This document shows positions 1 through 10,997 of a stretch of 64,000 nucleotides of DNA, one piece after another. Each line of letters opens with the position of its first letter. The stretch's first letter is position 1. This DNA comes from Amanita rubescens (lineage: Eukaryota > Basidiomycota > Agaricomycetes > Agaricales > Amanitaceae). The translations under genes and the position numbers were made by a program. Under the pieces are notes generated by a model that was not told the origin of the DNA, ran no database searches, and was given only the letters and a program-made list of their open reading frames with translations. Location: contig WION01000005.1 in NCBI GenBank assembly GCA_015039365.1, positions 1,054,001-1,118,000 on the forward strand, written 5' to 3'.

Positions 1-2118
1 CGAGAGTCCACACCATCTCCAGATTCCGCATCACAGGACGCAGCTGCAAAGCACCCAAAAATCGTCTCCCTTCCTTGTGCACATATTTTTCATGCTGACT
101 GCTTGATTCCGTGGTTTTCTCGCCCGAGGCAAACGACGTGCCCTACATGCCGCTTCAATATTGACCCCGAAAACCTTACTCGAAGTCGAAGAAGGCGGTC
201 GTCGCCACGAATGCCTACAGGACCCTCACCTGACGTTCCCGCGCCTGACAATCAAACAGAGCAACAACCTACTACTACCGCGACAGGTGACGCGAACAAC
301 ACAGTTCCCACGGCAACCGGTCAAGACAACGAGTCCCCTAACAGGCCTTCTGGTCAATTCATATTTGATCAGCTTCGCATCCCTATTGTCGTTTCTGGTC
401 AAACTCTGTTTCCATCTGGCTTGGGAGCCAGAAATGCTAGCGATGGCGGGCCTAGCCGTGACGTGCTAGATCAGCTTCGGGCATCCATGGAAGAGCGGTT
501 AAGAGGACGGGCGGGACAAGGACCCCTAAATGGTAACTACCGATCGCAAATTCAGTCAGCTAGAATGTTAACATTGGTATTAGGTGGCAATGCGGGATCC
601 AACAATGCCAATGATTCTTCGTTAGCGGATGATCCGATTGCTTCCCAAACATCAGCTCCCCCTCCAACGCATATAAACCCTCCAACGCAACCAGCGACGC
701 CTACCTCGCTCCCACCGCCATCTCACCCTAATACACAGACTGGGTCCGAAGACGACCACGGTGTGACGCACAGCATAGTGTTTGGGTTTGACGTGCTAGT
801 CGGCGGTGCCATAATGGGACCTCGCCCTGAAGGGAACACAATGGACGTTGATGATGGAGTGGGGAATGACGGGGATGATAGAGATTGGATGGGGATGACG
901 TTGCGCGATATTTTTGGTGGCCGTGGGGAGCCTAGAACTGAGGTTCCTGATGACAATAATGCTCAGCAGAATGGCGGCACGAACTTCAGAAACCAAGAAA
1001 ATGACGATTCAGGCATGGAAGCAGGTCAAAATAGGACCACCACGGAGGGGTTGCCGCAATTCCTTAATATGAACCTGGGCAACGGAGAATCATTGCATAT
1101 CGCAAGCGGAAGTGGGCGTACGATGGGCGAAGCGATGGCCCAGTTGTTCGGCGGCATGGGACCGACTCCTTTCGGAACAAACGGTGATGGTCGACAAACC
1201 CAGAACGTGGCCCCGGGCGCTGGCGCTAATACAAATACTGCAACACCAGAAAACGATAATGCACCTCAGAACGAATCCAATGATCGGGATAATCAAGGAC
1301 CCACAAACGGAGGAATGTTTGCAGGGATGGGCATGATGCCATTCCAGTTCATGGCTCAGATGCTAGGATTCGCAACCCCCGGTCGAGTTCGTCGAAGAAA
1401 TGGTCAGAATCAGAACCAGGCGTCCGAGACAGCGGATACCCCTTCCTCTGCTCCCGCTTCTGAGGCTCCTGAAGCGCGCCAAGCTGAGAACACGACAGCT
1501 AATGCCAATAGTGCCCAAGGATCCGAGCAAGGTGCTGCGCCCCAGACTACAACTGGCGGTAACACCAATGACGATAGTCCATTCACTCGTTTCATGCGTA
1601 ATTTGGCTGGAAACTTGCCTCCAGGAGCGGCAGGGCCTCAGGAAGAGAATGTGCATATGCATTTCCTCCCAGGTGGGTTTACAATCCCTGGATTCCCACT
1701 TCGCGGGGATGCTCCTGGCCCAATGCCAACGAATATGCGTCAGTCTGAGAAGAAGCAATGGGCGCCACCCCCTGCGCCTGGACCTACGCTACGCCAGCGG
1801 ATAGAGAAGAGAGAAAGGGAAGCAGGGTTAAGATGTTACGACGTAAGCTGCGGGGTAGGCCCTTCAGATGAAGACCCGCTGATTTCTGGTACGGCGGACG
1901 AGATGAAGCAATTGACACTACGTCCTGTGAATATGGAAGGGTCAACGTGCAGGCACACGTTCCACCGGTCGTGCCTGGTGAGCACGGAGAGAGTTGCGCT
2001 GAGGGGCGCCGATGCGCCAGTTGTAGGTGATGACGTGGAAGTATCTTGTTCGGTGTGCAGGGCGGTTGGAAGAGTGTCGAAGAATGATTGGGAGGAGGGT
2101 GTGCAACAGTTATCATGA
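1..2118 (+). CDS. RING-finger protein, 5' end outside window
   Basis: The frame is open from base 1 to a TGA at 2116-2118, so the N-terminus lies upstream of the window. The first visible residues form the second half of a RING-H2 finger: LPCAHIFHADCLIPWF followed by CPTC, which supplies Cys, His, His, Cys and the final CxxC zinc ligands. About 500 residues of Pro/Asn/Gln/Thr-rich, probably disordered sequence with Met/Gly/Phe patches follow. Near the C-terminus a second cysteine/histidine cluster (CRHTFHRSC, then CSVC) looks like another partial RING-type zinc site. By family knowledge RING-H2 proteins are E3 ubiquitin ligases; substrate and location cannot be read here. No intron is needed in the visible part. 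The RING assignment is firm; the role of the C-terminal zinc cluster is inference. Confidence 0.8.
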   Translation, partial: RESTPSPDSASQDAAAKHPKIVSLPCAHIFHADCLIPWFSRPRQTTCPTCRFNIDPENLTRSRRRRSSPRMPTGPSPDVPAPDNQTEQQPTTTATGDANNTVPTATGQDNESPNRPSGQFIFDQLRIPIVVSGQTLFPSGLGARNASDGGPSRDVLDQLRASMEERLRGRAGQGPLNGNYRSQIQSARMLTLVLGGNAGSNNANDSSLADDPIASQTSAPPPTHINPPTQPATPTSLPPPSHPNTQTGSEDDHGVTHSIVFGFDVLVGGAIMGPRPEGNTMDVDDGVGNDGDDRDWMGMTLRDIFGGRGEPRTEVPDDNNAQQNGGTNFRNQENDDSGMEAGQNRTTTEGLPQFLNMNLGNGESLHIASGSGRTMGEAMAQLFGGMGPTPFGTNGDGRQTQNVAPGAGANTNTATPENDNAPQNESNDRDNQGPTNGGMFAGMGMMPFQFMAQMLGFATPGRVRRRNGQNQNQASETADTPSSAPASEAPEARQAENTTANANSAQGSEQGAAPQTTTGGNTNDDSPFTRFMRNLAGNLPPGAAGPQEENVHMHFLPGGFTIPGFPLRGDAPGPMPTNMRQSEKKQWAPPPAPGPTLRQRIEKREREAGLRCYDVSCGVGPSDEDPLISGTADEMKQLTLRPVNMEGSTCRHTFHRSCLVSTERVALRGADAPVVGDDVEVSCSVCRAVGRVSKNDWEEGVQQLS

Positions 2119-4432
2119 TGCATTGATGCACGAGTGAGTCTCATACCACTTGATGATATCTGTTACATTTACTGACCATCTTTCCAGAATTTTCGAAGTC
2201 GCGACGAAAACACCACAAAACCATGAAAACAACTGAAAATCGATAATATAATACAATACTGTTTCAATATTCCTCCGTCTACTGTATGTTCAGAACGTAC
2301 GCTTGTCTGTTCTAATGTTCTCAGTTGACATTCATCTCCACTTCATCACTGTATTCCAGTTCCATCGTAGCACTTGATCCTGGCCACGCACTTTCTTATA
2401 GCTTGATAGTACCCGCTTCTGCAGAACTTAATATTTATTGATGATTCCCTATCATCATGCCACATGATGGTAATCTACTCTGGTTCTGCTAAGACTGCGA
2501 CTCGGAGTCTGTCAGTCTTATCTGTTATGTTAACGGTGTTTGGCGCGCTTAGTCAGCTCGCGCATCAGTGCCGAACTTTTCGGCGGTGCTTGAACAATAG
2601 TCTATGACTCGGTCGCTGCGTTATGCAGTGCTACAATTACTACCTTTTTTTAGCGAGCTCTGCGTTTTCACCGCCCATCGTGCACAGCTATGTGCGTGCC
2701 CTGTTGCATAAAAACTAGACAAAGACCCACCCGTTAATTCTTCATGAACCCACGATTCTTCTTTACTCATTTCCGTCAAGAGCGCAAGTTGGTTGTGGCA
2801 ATTGAACCCGTAAACGCCGCCAACGCCGCACGGTTACCTCGCGTTATGCCATAATGCTGGCAGGCACTTCGAGCAAGAGATATACCATTGGGGGTATACC
2901 AGGGCGGCGCTTTCTTATATAATGGTTGAAGTACGCGAAGAGCAAGTACAATTGAAGCTGCCATTGTTTCTCCTCCCTCCTGCCCGCACCTTCCCCCAGG
3001 TCCCTAGCAACTATCATTAACCCGCCGGCGGTGTCCACTCTATCTTGCTTTGCCTGCCGCTCTAATCATATGGTATCATCTCTTTCAAGCTTTGGCTCGT
3101 GGCTTTCTGGTTTTGGCTTGCCACTCGATAAGCACGTTGCGATTGTGATTATCCTCTATGAAGATAGCGTGCATCATACGCGTGCTGATAATACTCTGGG
3201 CGCTCTCTCCTGCGGGTCTAGGTGGTCCTTGGCCCCATGCGTGTTTGAGGGTCTGTCTCTTTCTCTCTCCGCTGGCGTCAAAAAAATGGTATCTCCGAAT
3301 CTGGAAGCTCTGAATATGATATTATTACTTGCAACCGGGCAACCAAGGAACTTCGCAATCAAAGCTTGAACGAGAAGTGCGGATAATTGATCATGACGTG
3401 CAAGGTGATAACGTCCTATTCATGGAAGCTTACTATTTCCTGTTGCCCTGTGACGTTTTCCTTGCTAAGCAGCGATGGCCTCGAGCTTCTGGGTGCAGAT
3501 ATTGGAATGAAAACCGTCTTCTCTGGATCCACTGTCATTTTTACCCGAGGCACGGACCAAACCCCTGGACTCGACCTTCTTATCGCATTGTTGCTAAGAG
3601 GAGTTGATTGCGTAAAGCAATCCTCGAGGCACTCCATGATTTCATAATCTGGCTCTCCGCGTTTCGTCATCCTCACTGGAGCAATCTCTGATAAGCTCAA
3701 GCGTAGGCCTTTACTCCGTTTTGCTCCTCGACTTGAAATATATCTCGCGGGGTTTCAAAGCTATAAACACTTGAACATGTGTTGTCGTTCACATCCTTTT
3801 GCATCACGATCAAGCTTCGAAACATCACATTTCCATACTGTCGGTTCCTATACCCCTAAGCTGTCCTCGTCAGCTGCCTAAACTCCGTCCTGGTGCTGCG
3901 TATCGGCCACCCATGGGATCGCTTCTTCTTGTCCCCCGCTGACATATTTGCTGCCTCGTTCCCACCCTTCCGTAATGCTGGTCTCGAACTGCGTTATTTG
4001 GAAAAGTGCGATATCTGGGGTAATAGCATTCGCCAAATCTTATGCTGCCGCAGCTCCCCGCCCCGACTTCCAAATTGGTCAATACGTACGTTGTCCCTTT
4101 CGGTCGACTGTGTCATTTTCTAACTCAAGCTTAAACAGGCCTCATCTCGTAACTTTGGAGAACGTGACTACATTGTTCATTGATATGTTGCATAAACGTT
4201 AAACGGCCCAAGCGCGACTTCAGTGAACGAACAAGTACAGTAAGTAACCAGACTTGTGCTGTTACAATTACATGGAATGCGGAGGAGATGAGGTACATGG
4301 TAGGAGAAGAATAATATGCCAGCAGAATGCGAAGAAATGTGAAGACGATAACCAGATGCATAAATTGAGCTCGAATGCGAAAGAATCGAAGTGAAGACGA
4401 AAGGATGGACGAATCAATGAACCCCACAAGTG
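2119..4432. other. Intergenic region without a supportable gene
   Basis: About 2.3 kb between the RING gene and the convergent DUF6699 gene. Frames of up to about 110 codons exist on both strands but none shows a recognisable domain, a convincing chain of exons or codon bias like the neighbours. The only notable content is a short dispersed repeat at about 3541-3640, listed separately. Confidence 0.5.
3541..3640. repeat. Short dispersed repeat, copy 1
   Basis: About 80 bp here, from the word GGACCAAACCC to TGCGTAAAGCAA and the bases after it, reappear in the same orientation at about 24521-24603 with small indels. Shared words include GGACTCGACCT and GCGTAAAGCAA. Both copies lie outside confident coding sequence. 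Origin unknown: a transposon or gene fragment are both possible. Confidence 0.55.
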
Positions 4433-5859
4433 TCAATGAAACCGGAACCGTGCAACAGTTTGGCGAGTGGCGCTTAAGGGTCTGCATAGGATTTGAGATA
4501 CAGTCGATAATTGATTCCGTCCTTGCTCGATCCCGGCGAAGACTCTGTGGCTCCGAAGAATATCCACGCGTAGCAGGCATTGTCTCCCGTTGTACTCGTA
4601 CTGCCTACGTTTCTCGCGGTGGGGCTCAGCGTGTCTCCTGTCATCGTCTGTTATCCTATCTTCGGCTTTAATGGACCTGTGGAAGGTCTCATAGATGGCA
4701 GCAAACACATCCTTGATCCGGATATAATCTTTACTTCGGACGCGGACGGGCCACATTGCAAAGTATGAGTCACTGTGATATATTGTCATATCTGTTAGGT
4801 GGGCGTGTGTGCAGGCGGACTGTTCCAGGAGATGACGGTCAATTGGCAGCATCATGCCTCGGTCATACACACGGATGCTAGCTCCGTTGTTTTCTCGAGG
4901 ATCAAATGCGATGTCGAAGTATAACGACCTGCTGACACGGCCTGTCTTGTCCATCCTGGGTGGTCTCAGATAGTCGTGCAGCGCGTACGCTGCAGGCTTC
5001 ATCGGTACTATCAGATCGTGGTCATTAATTTCAATCGGAACAGTGACCAACAGTTACGACAACCTACCTCGTGTTATGTAGGCAGGTATGTAATTCGATG
5101 TCCTGATCTGCGTCAACCGGACCTCGTCCTCGTCGCTAACTGATAGCTCATCAGCTACGGCACAGTTTGGAAAAGAAGAAAACTAACCAGGCGAATCACT
5201 GGCTTGGTGTCGCGCAGTGCTATAGCCGTGCGTATTTGTGCTCCTTCGTCTTTCCATTGGCGTGGCTGCACAAGAATCAGCTAAAGTGTGCGAAATATAT
5301 ATGCGAGGGGAGACATGCCATAATGATTAGATTGGCGAACCGATTGTTGGCGAGAAACGCCGTTTTTCACCGACGCATAATGTCCTGTTATGGAAGGATG
5401 AATCAGATGATCACCGCTACCGACCTTAACAGTGACGAACCTGTATGATGCCCCGAATAAATATCTTGCGGCACTGGTGGCCTCGATTGTGGATACCCGC
5501 CCGATGCCTGCACGGGAGGTACGCTCTGATCCTTTGGTCGTTTTAGTATGCCTGATAGATCGATAGATTTGATCAAGAGTTTTTAAAGGATATTAGAGCG
5601 GTCGGCACTTACTGCGGGGATGTCCTTGAGAAGTAGTCCTGCTACGTCTGGGCACCTGAGATGGCGCCTGATAAGGCTGCTGTTGCATCTGCGCCGGTAC
5701 TGGGATTGGTGCAAAGGTTGGCGGGACTGTAGGTAGCGGCCGCTGTGCGTAGTCTCGAGAATTGACTGGAAAGAGCCCCTTTTCATTAACAGCGTCAATA
5801 GGTAATTCCTTTGGGCGCTGTCGGGGTGCTTTGATTATGTTCATCAACTTGACCATCAT
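4433..5859 (-). CDS. DUF6699 domain protein
   Basis: Six exons give 387 residues in one continuous frame: 5613-5859, 5441-5551, 5319-5384, 5188-5265, 5068-5154 and 4433-5007. The start is the double ATG at 5859. The N-terminal half is Pro/Gln/Arg-rich low complexity. The C-terminal half matches the layout of the fungal DUF6699 domain: an LYFDIAFDP strand, a Trp-Pro-Val strand (FAMWPVRV), the IRIKDVFAAIYETFH helix (ITVRDVL-AIY in the family) and RVDILRSHRVFAG (RVDFLRG...F-G). Its molecular function is unknown; the family is expanded in Agaricomycetes. The third intron (5266-5318) appears to use a GC donor (GCATGT); a GT donor two bases on would shift the frame of the following exon. The frame continuity supports the exon chain; splice sites are manual predictions. 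Confidence 0.75.
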
Positions 5860-8800
5860 AACGTTTTAGCTGTGCAGAAGAGTGAGGAAGAGGCGTCGAT
5901 GTTGCGGGAAAGAGAAACGGTTTTGTATAGAATATAAAAGTCGTAAGCGTGATGTCGTGGCTGCGATGGCGCGATCAAGGGTCGATTGCAGTCGTATAGA
6001 TTCGAGTCTTTGGTTTTATCCACCACAGAGGGCCTATCGATGGTCAAGGCCGCGGCCGGGGAGGGGTTTATGAAGCAAACGCAGTGTGGTAGGGGAGCCC
6101 CTTTGGGGGACCCTAAGCCTGCAGTCAATCAGCTTAAGAGCCGTAAGGAAGGCAGGCGAACACGAGGCACCTCAGTTGCCTTAAAGTGGGACAACTCCGA
6201 TGACACTTGATCTAAAGTTGTTATGTTCTCTCACGTGAACGTTTTAGCATTTTTTCTCCCTTTTTACGGTTGCCCCCACACAGAGTATATCCTAGTAGCT
6301 TGAATACATTGGTCACCTACCCAACTTTTTTCCTGAAATTCACAAGCCGACGAGCATAGCCTTGCTATTATTCTATTATTGTTAAGCCCTTCCCGTTCCG
6401 TACCCGGTCAACGCGGGTCAGCATCCGCAGACTCATGTCCTTACGGTGAAACACGGTAATCATCATCATCGTGCAGATAGTGAATCCGGTGAGAACACCT
6501 GTTTTGAAGCGTGCTTCTCCTCCTATCAAAATCGATCGTTAGACTCTCTGCGAGTACTAAGACCGTTTTGCAACGTCATCACTTCCCCCCTGGTGGAGAC
6601 GTCGTGCAGCACTTGACTAAATGGATTCTTTCATTCACACATGTAGACGCTCGCTGCTGACGCATATGGTGCCTACCGGCAGGCGCTGACTGTGCTTGAA
6701 ATTCTGCCATGCTATGCTATGTATGTACCTCACGTTCTACACGTGCAGTACAGCTGCTAGATCTTGGGTTGTAGACTTGTCCCGTTTTCTATCGACTGAT
6801 GGAAATTGATGTAGCGAACCACAGTTAAAAGTAATCACTACTACCCGTAGTTAGACGATGAACTCCGCTCGTCGCTATTTTATTATGAATGTGTTCAATT
6901 AGTACGGTCTTCGTTGTATCATAATCCATATGTCGGAGATGAAGATGGGTCACATGCATGCTTTTAGCTTATCGGACCTCGGGGCGTGCGTTGCTGCCAC
7001 GATGCTCTGGACATCTCCAGAACACAGGGAACTACCCGGAGTGACATGCATCGACTGTGGGTCCAACAATAATGCTCACAAGTCTTGTACTCACGTATTC
7101 GTTCTGCGTTGTTTTACAACTTGCAACTCCGCACCTTGAAGCCCGAGTAAAAGCAACACAAGACGTTCGATGTTTCAGGACGTAGGCGATGCACAGTTGT
7201 ATCACAGTATCAATAATGTAATAATAGATACACGCCCACCTTCTTCGTCCGCTCTAGACACTCGCTGACTATGATTTCAATGATAGGCTGGCTTACTCCG
7301 CCATTCAGATTCTTGCTATAGTTACTGTTTGAATCCCCTAACCCTCGGGACTAGAAGAATTACAAAGTGACATAGGCGATGTTCCGATTAGTCCGTATCG
7401 GCATTCACAGAATTGAAGAGTCGAGTACAGCTCGACAAGCGTGAGCTGCTATCCAAAGCTCGCGTCATGGAAGGGAGAAGATCGTTGCGTCAGATTGATG
7501 ACGTGGTCTACAAACTCATGTTTTTTAAAAGTAACCTCAGCACAGCAGGAATATGATCCGTCAAGTAAAGGAGACTTACATCGTTAACGTATGCACCACA
7601 GCACTTCTGTTGAACACGCATCGATGTTATTTTTACCCGAGATACCGGATCGACTTACGTATCGCGCGATCCGCAGAAGATACGGGAACCCATCCGTATT
7701 TAGGCTGACAGGTGCCATTCGTGGTAAACCGACTCGCAACGCGAGGAAAATGCTAGCAGGAGATATGCGTCGTTGTAAACCCCAGTGGTTTCTGATATGG
7801 ATAGGGCTCGGTCTGCGGGAAATGGATAAGAACGAGGAAGGTGGCGATGGCCGAGCGTTTCCTTTTGTAGAGTTGCCGGCAATAGTTCCGAGACCAGGGT
7901 GAGCGACAAATCCCAGTTCTGGCATAAATGAGGCAATTTAATGTCCGTCATAATGGATAGAGTCGAGAATGTACGGCCTATATGAACAAGCGGGGTCACC
8001 CGGTTTTGTTCTTGGTAGGGTCGATTCATCCCGAGGCCAATACCAGCAAGACATACGGGGGAATGGTTTCGTAAATCGTCGGCGTCATCAGAACAACAAG
8101 GCATCAGAAGGGGAAGCGAGGCAACAACTGTGGTGGCCATCGTTTGTTTCATAGACATGGAATTTCCATAAACTCGTGAAGAAGGGATGTCAGGTTCCCG
8201 AGTAAATATTTTTCTTCCTGATAGAGATTTATCCTTCGATTTTCGGAGTTGCCAATCTTGCACCGAGCGCACGGGCTGCGCCAACAGGGTTACGAGATTT
8301 CTGATCAATGGAAGGCCGGAAAGACATAGCGCTTGCAATATCATGATAGTGGAAATAAGCAGGCATGACGCACCGCATGTCTGCTGAATATTTGAGCGCG
8401 TCTACTAAGGGAAAAATGACAGCCGTCTCCTTCTTGTTTGGGAGCTCGAATGAGCGAGGCGTGCTTGCATCTCACAGCTGCAAATTGAGGCTCAGGGCAG
8501 CGGAAGGCTATGATATTTTCCATGTGTCCCGATTCAACATCGTCGGGATTTGTATATCAGGGAGGGACAAAACCTCCGATGCATCATGGTTCTGACGATT
8601 TGGTATGGCAATAGACATTATACAAGTACATGCCACCCTATTTCCTCCGAACATATCAGAAAAGTAAGTCAATTAAACTGATACGTACTGGCACGAATGG
8701 AGCTCACAGCTGCAATTTGGGCTCAGCATGCTATGCATCGCAAGGCTCGGGGAAATCGTCAAATAATAATCTGATGTCGAGAAGCGAACTATCGTAAATA

Positions 8801-8982
8801 AAGCAACGACCATTAAAATCGGAATTGATACTTATGGGTGTTATTGGCTGAGTGCGAATTACTGTGGGCGTGACATATCAGCGCCGCGTGACAGTCGGAG
8901 TTACGGACCCAATTTGGCAACTCCCGTATTCAGGGCAGAAAAAACCAAAAGTCAAGGTTAAGACGTTGAGGGAGCCAGTAAC
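5860..8982. other. Long region without a confident gene
   Basis: About 3.1 kb between the divergent DUF6699 and NOP58 genes, containing both promoters. The longest frame is 214 codons on the minus strand (7700-8344). It is moderately hydrophobic at its N-terminal end, but I recognise no family, see no convincing flanking exons, and the opposite strand is also open over part of it (7591-7902). I do not call it a gene. No tRNA, CRISPR-like or long repeat structure was seen. Confidence 0.45.
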
Positions 8983-10852
8983 ATGGCTACTCACGCACTT
9001 TTCGAGTCGGCATCCGGATATGCCATATTCGAGGTCAAATTTCTCGAAGATATCGGCGCAAAGTCGTTCGCTGTACAAGAGTCGATAAATGACCTGGCGA
9101 AGTTTGGAAAAATGGTTAACCTGTTGAGCTTTTTGCCGTTCAAAAGCGCGGCTCAGGCGTTGGAGAATGCTAATGACGTTTCCGAAGGTGATTGTCGCTA
9201 AAGGGTCGTGTATAGGTCTTGTGCTGATGAAGGTCTTGTTTCGGGTGCTAGGAATCGTCAATGACCATTTGAAAACATTACTTGAACTGAATCTTGCCAA
9301 AGCATCGAAAAAGTCATCCGTTACGCTCGCCGTTTCAGATACTGTGCTCGCAAGTGGTATCAAAAGTGCACTCAACATCAACTGTGATGTATCAGAGCGG
9401 GGTCAAGAGCTAATACGGGGTATTCGGCTACACGCCTCCAAATTGCTCAAGGGATTGCAGGCAGATGACCTCAAGAAGGCACAACTGGGTCTAGGACACT
9501 CCTACTCACGCGCCAAGCTCAAATTCAACGTCAACCGAGTCGACAACATGATTATTCAAGCTATCGCTCTCCTCGATCAGCTTGATAAAGATGTTAATCT
9601 TTTCTCGATGCGGATGCGCGAATGGTATGGCTACCACTTCCCCGAGCTCGTCAAACTTGTGCCCGACAACCAAATCTACGCCCGAGTGGTGCAATTCATT
9701 GGTGATAAGGAGACATTGAACGAGGACAAGCTACCCGACCTCGCCACCCTCGTCGAAGACAATTCCATACTTGCGCAAAACATACTGGACGCGGCTCGTG
9801 GCTCAATGGGCTCGTCATTATCTGAAATCGATATGCTCAACATCTCGTCCTTTGCGACTCGTGTCGCATCGTTGAGCGAGTACCGAAAGTCGCTCGTATC
9901 CTACCTGACTGAGAAGATGAATCAGGTCGCCCCCAGCTTGACGGCGCTGCTGGGAGAGCGTATCAGTGCACGATTGATCAGTCATGCGGGAAGCTTAACG
10001 AATCTGAGCAAGTATCCTGCTAGCACGGTACAGATACTCGGTGCAGAAAAAGCATTATTCAGAGCGTTGAAGACGAAGGGTAACACACCCAAGGTATGGT
10101 CGATCATTCGTTATTCTATTACCCAAAATTTATCAATTCCACGCAGTATGGTTTGCTATACCACTCGACCTTCATTGGTCGCGCTGGACCGAAGCATAAA
10201 GGGCGGATATCCCGTTTTTTGGCCAATAAATGTTCGATCGCGGCACGTATAGACTGTTACTCCGGTGAGCTCGCTCATTACCACACGCCATCAGACGGCC
10301 CCTAACACACATTTCTATAGACAACCCAACTCCCAAGTTCGGCGAAGCACTCCGCTCACAGGTAGAACAACGACTGCTGTTCTTTGAAAAGGGCGAGCCA
10401 CCAACTAAGAATGCGGAAGTAATGCAGAAAGTGCTAGAAGAACTTGCTCTGGAGCGAGGAGAGGATGGAGATGTAGATATGGATGAAGAACCGGCAGAAC
10501 CAGCGCTGACAACGTTAGAGCCAAGTCCACCCCCAAAGAAGGAAAAGAAAAAAAAGCGGAAGGTCGATGATATGGATGTGGATGAGGAGGAGGATGAGGA
10601 GCCTAAGTCGAAGAAGGCCAAGCTGTCCAAGGAGGAGAAGAAGGCACTGAAGAAGGCCAAAAAAGAGAAGGAGAAGGCTGAGGCTGCGGAGGTGAGTAAA
10701 CGTGATCCTGGTGTCTACTTAAGCTAAGAACGGTATCGTAGGCCGAGTCACCCAAGAAGGAAAAGAAAGACAAAAAAGACAAGGACAAAGACAAGAAAGA
10801 GAAAAAAGAGAAAAAAGAGAAGAAGGAAAAGAAGGGAAAAAAGGCAGATTGA
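8983..10852 (+). CDS. NOP58: Nucleolar box C/D snoRNP core protein Nop58
   Basis: Five exons (8983-9187, 9252-10093, 10147-10264, 10321-10691, 10742-10852) encode 548 residues. The N-terminus ([14 protein letters not shown]) and the segment through [17 protein letters not shown] are the classic Nop5/Nop58 N-terminal domain. The central NOSIC and Nop domains follow, with [27 protein letters not shown] and the conserved GNTPKYGLLYHS junction across the third exon boundary. The tail after about residue 430 is the expected Lys/Glu-rich KKEKKDKK repeat region. Nop58 is a core protein of box C/D snoRNPs, working with Nop56, fibrillarin and Snu13 in rRNA 2'-O-methylation and pre-rRNA processing in the nucleolus. 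Length and domain order are normal for the family. The start at 8983 is the best ATG in frame. The gene ends 145 bp from the end of convergent NOP12. Confidence 0.95.
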
Positions 10853-10997
10853 TCCACCCCTTTTACTGCTAGTATCTTCCTCTCATGATTGTCGCTGGAT
10901 CCTGTAAACCTTATTCACGCACTCGACTTGGAAATTCCGTTCTGCTCGCAAGAACTCTCCAAGTCACCTCGAATCCATCCATTATCGTTGTAGTAAT

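Noticed and set aside
7700..8344. 214-codon minus-strand open frame
   Set aside because: No recognisable domain, no supporting exons, and the opposite strand is also partly open; left as unassigned.
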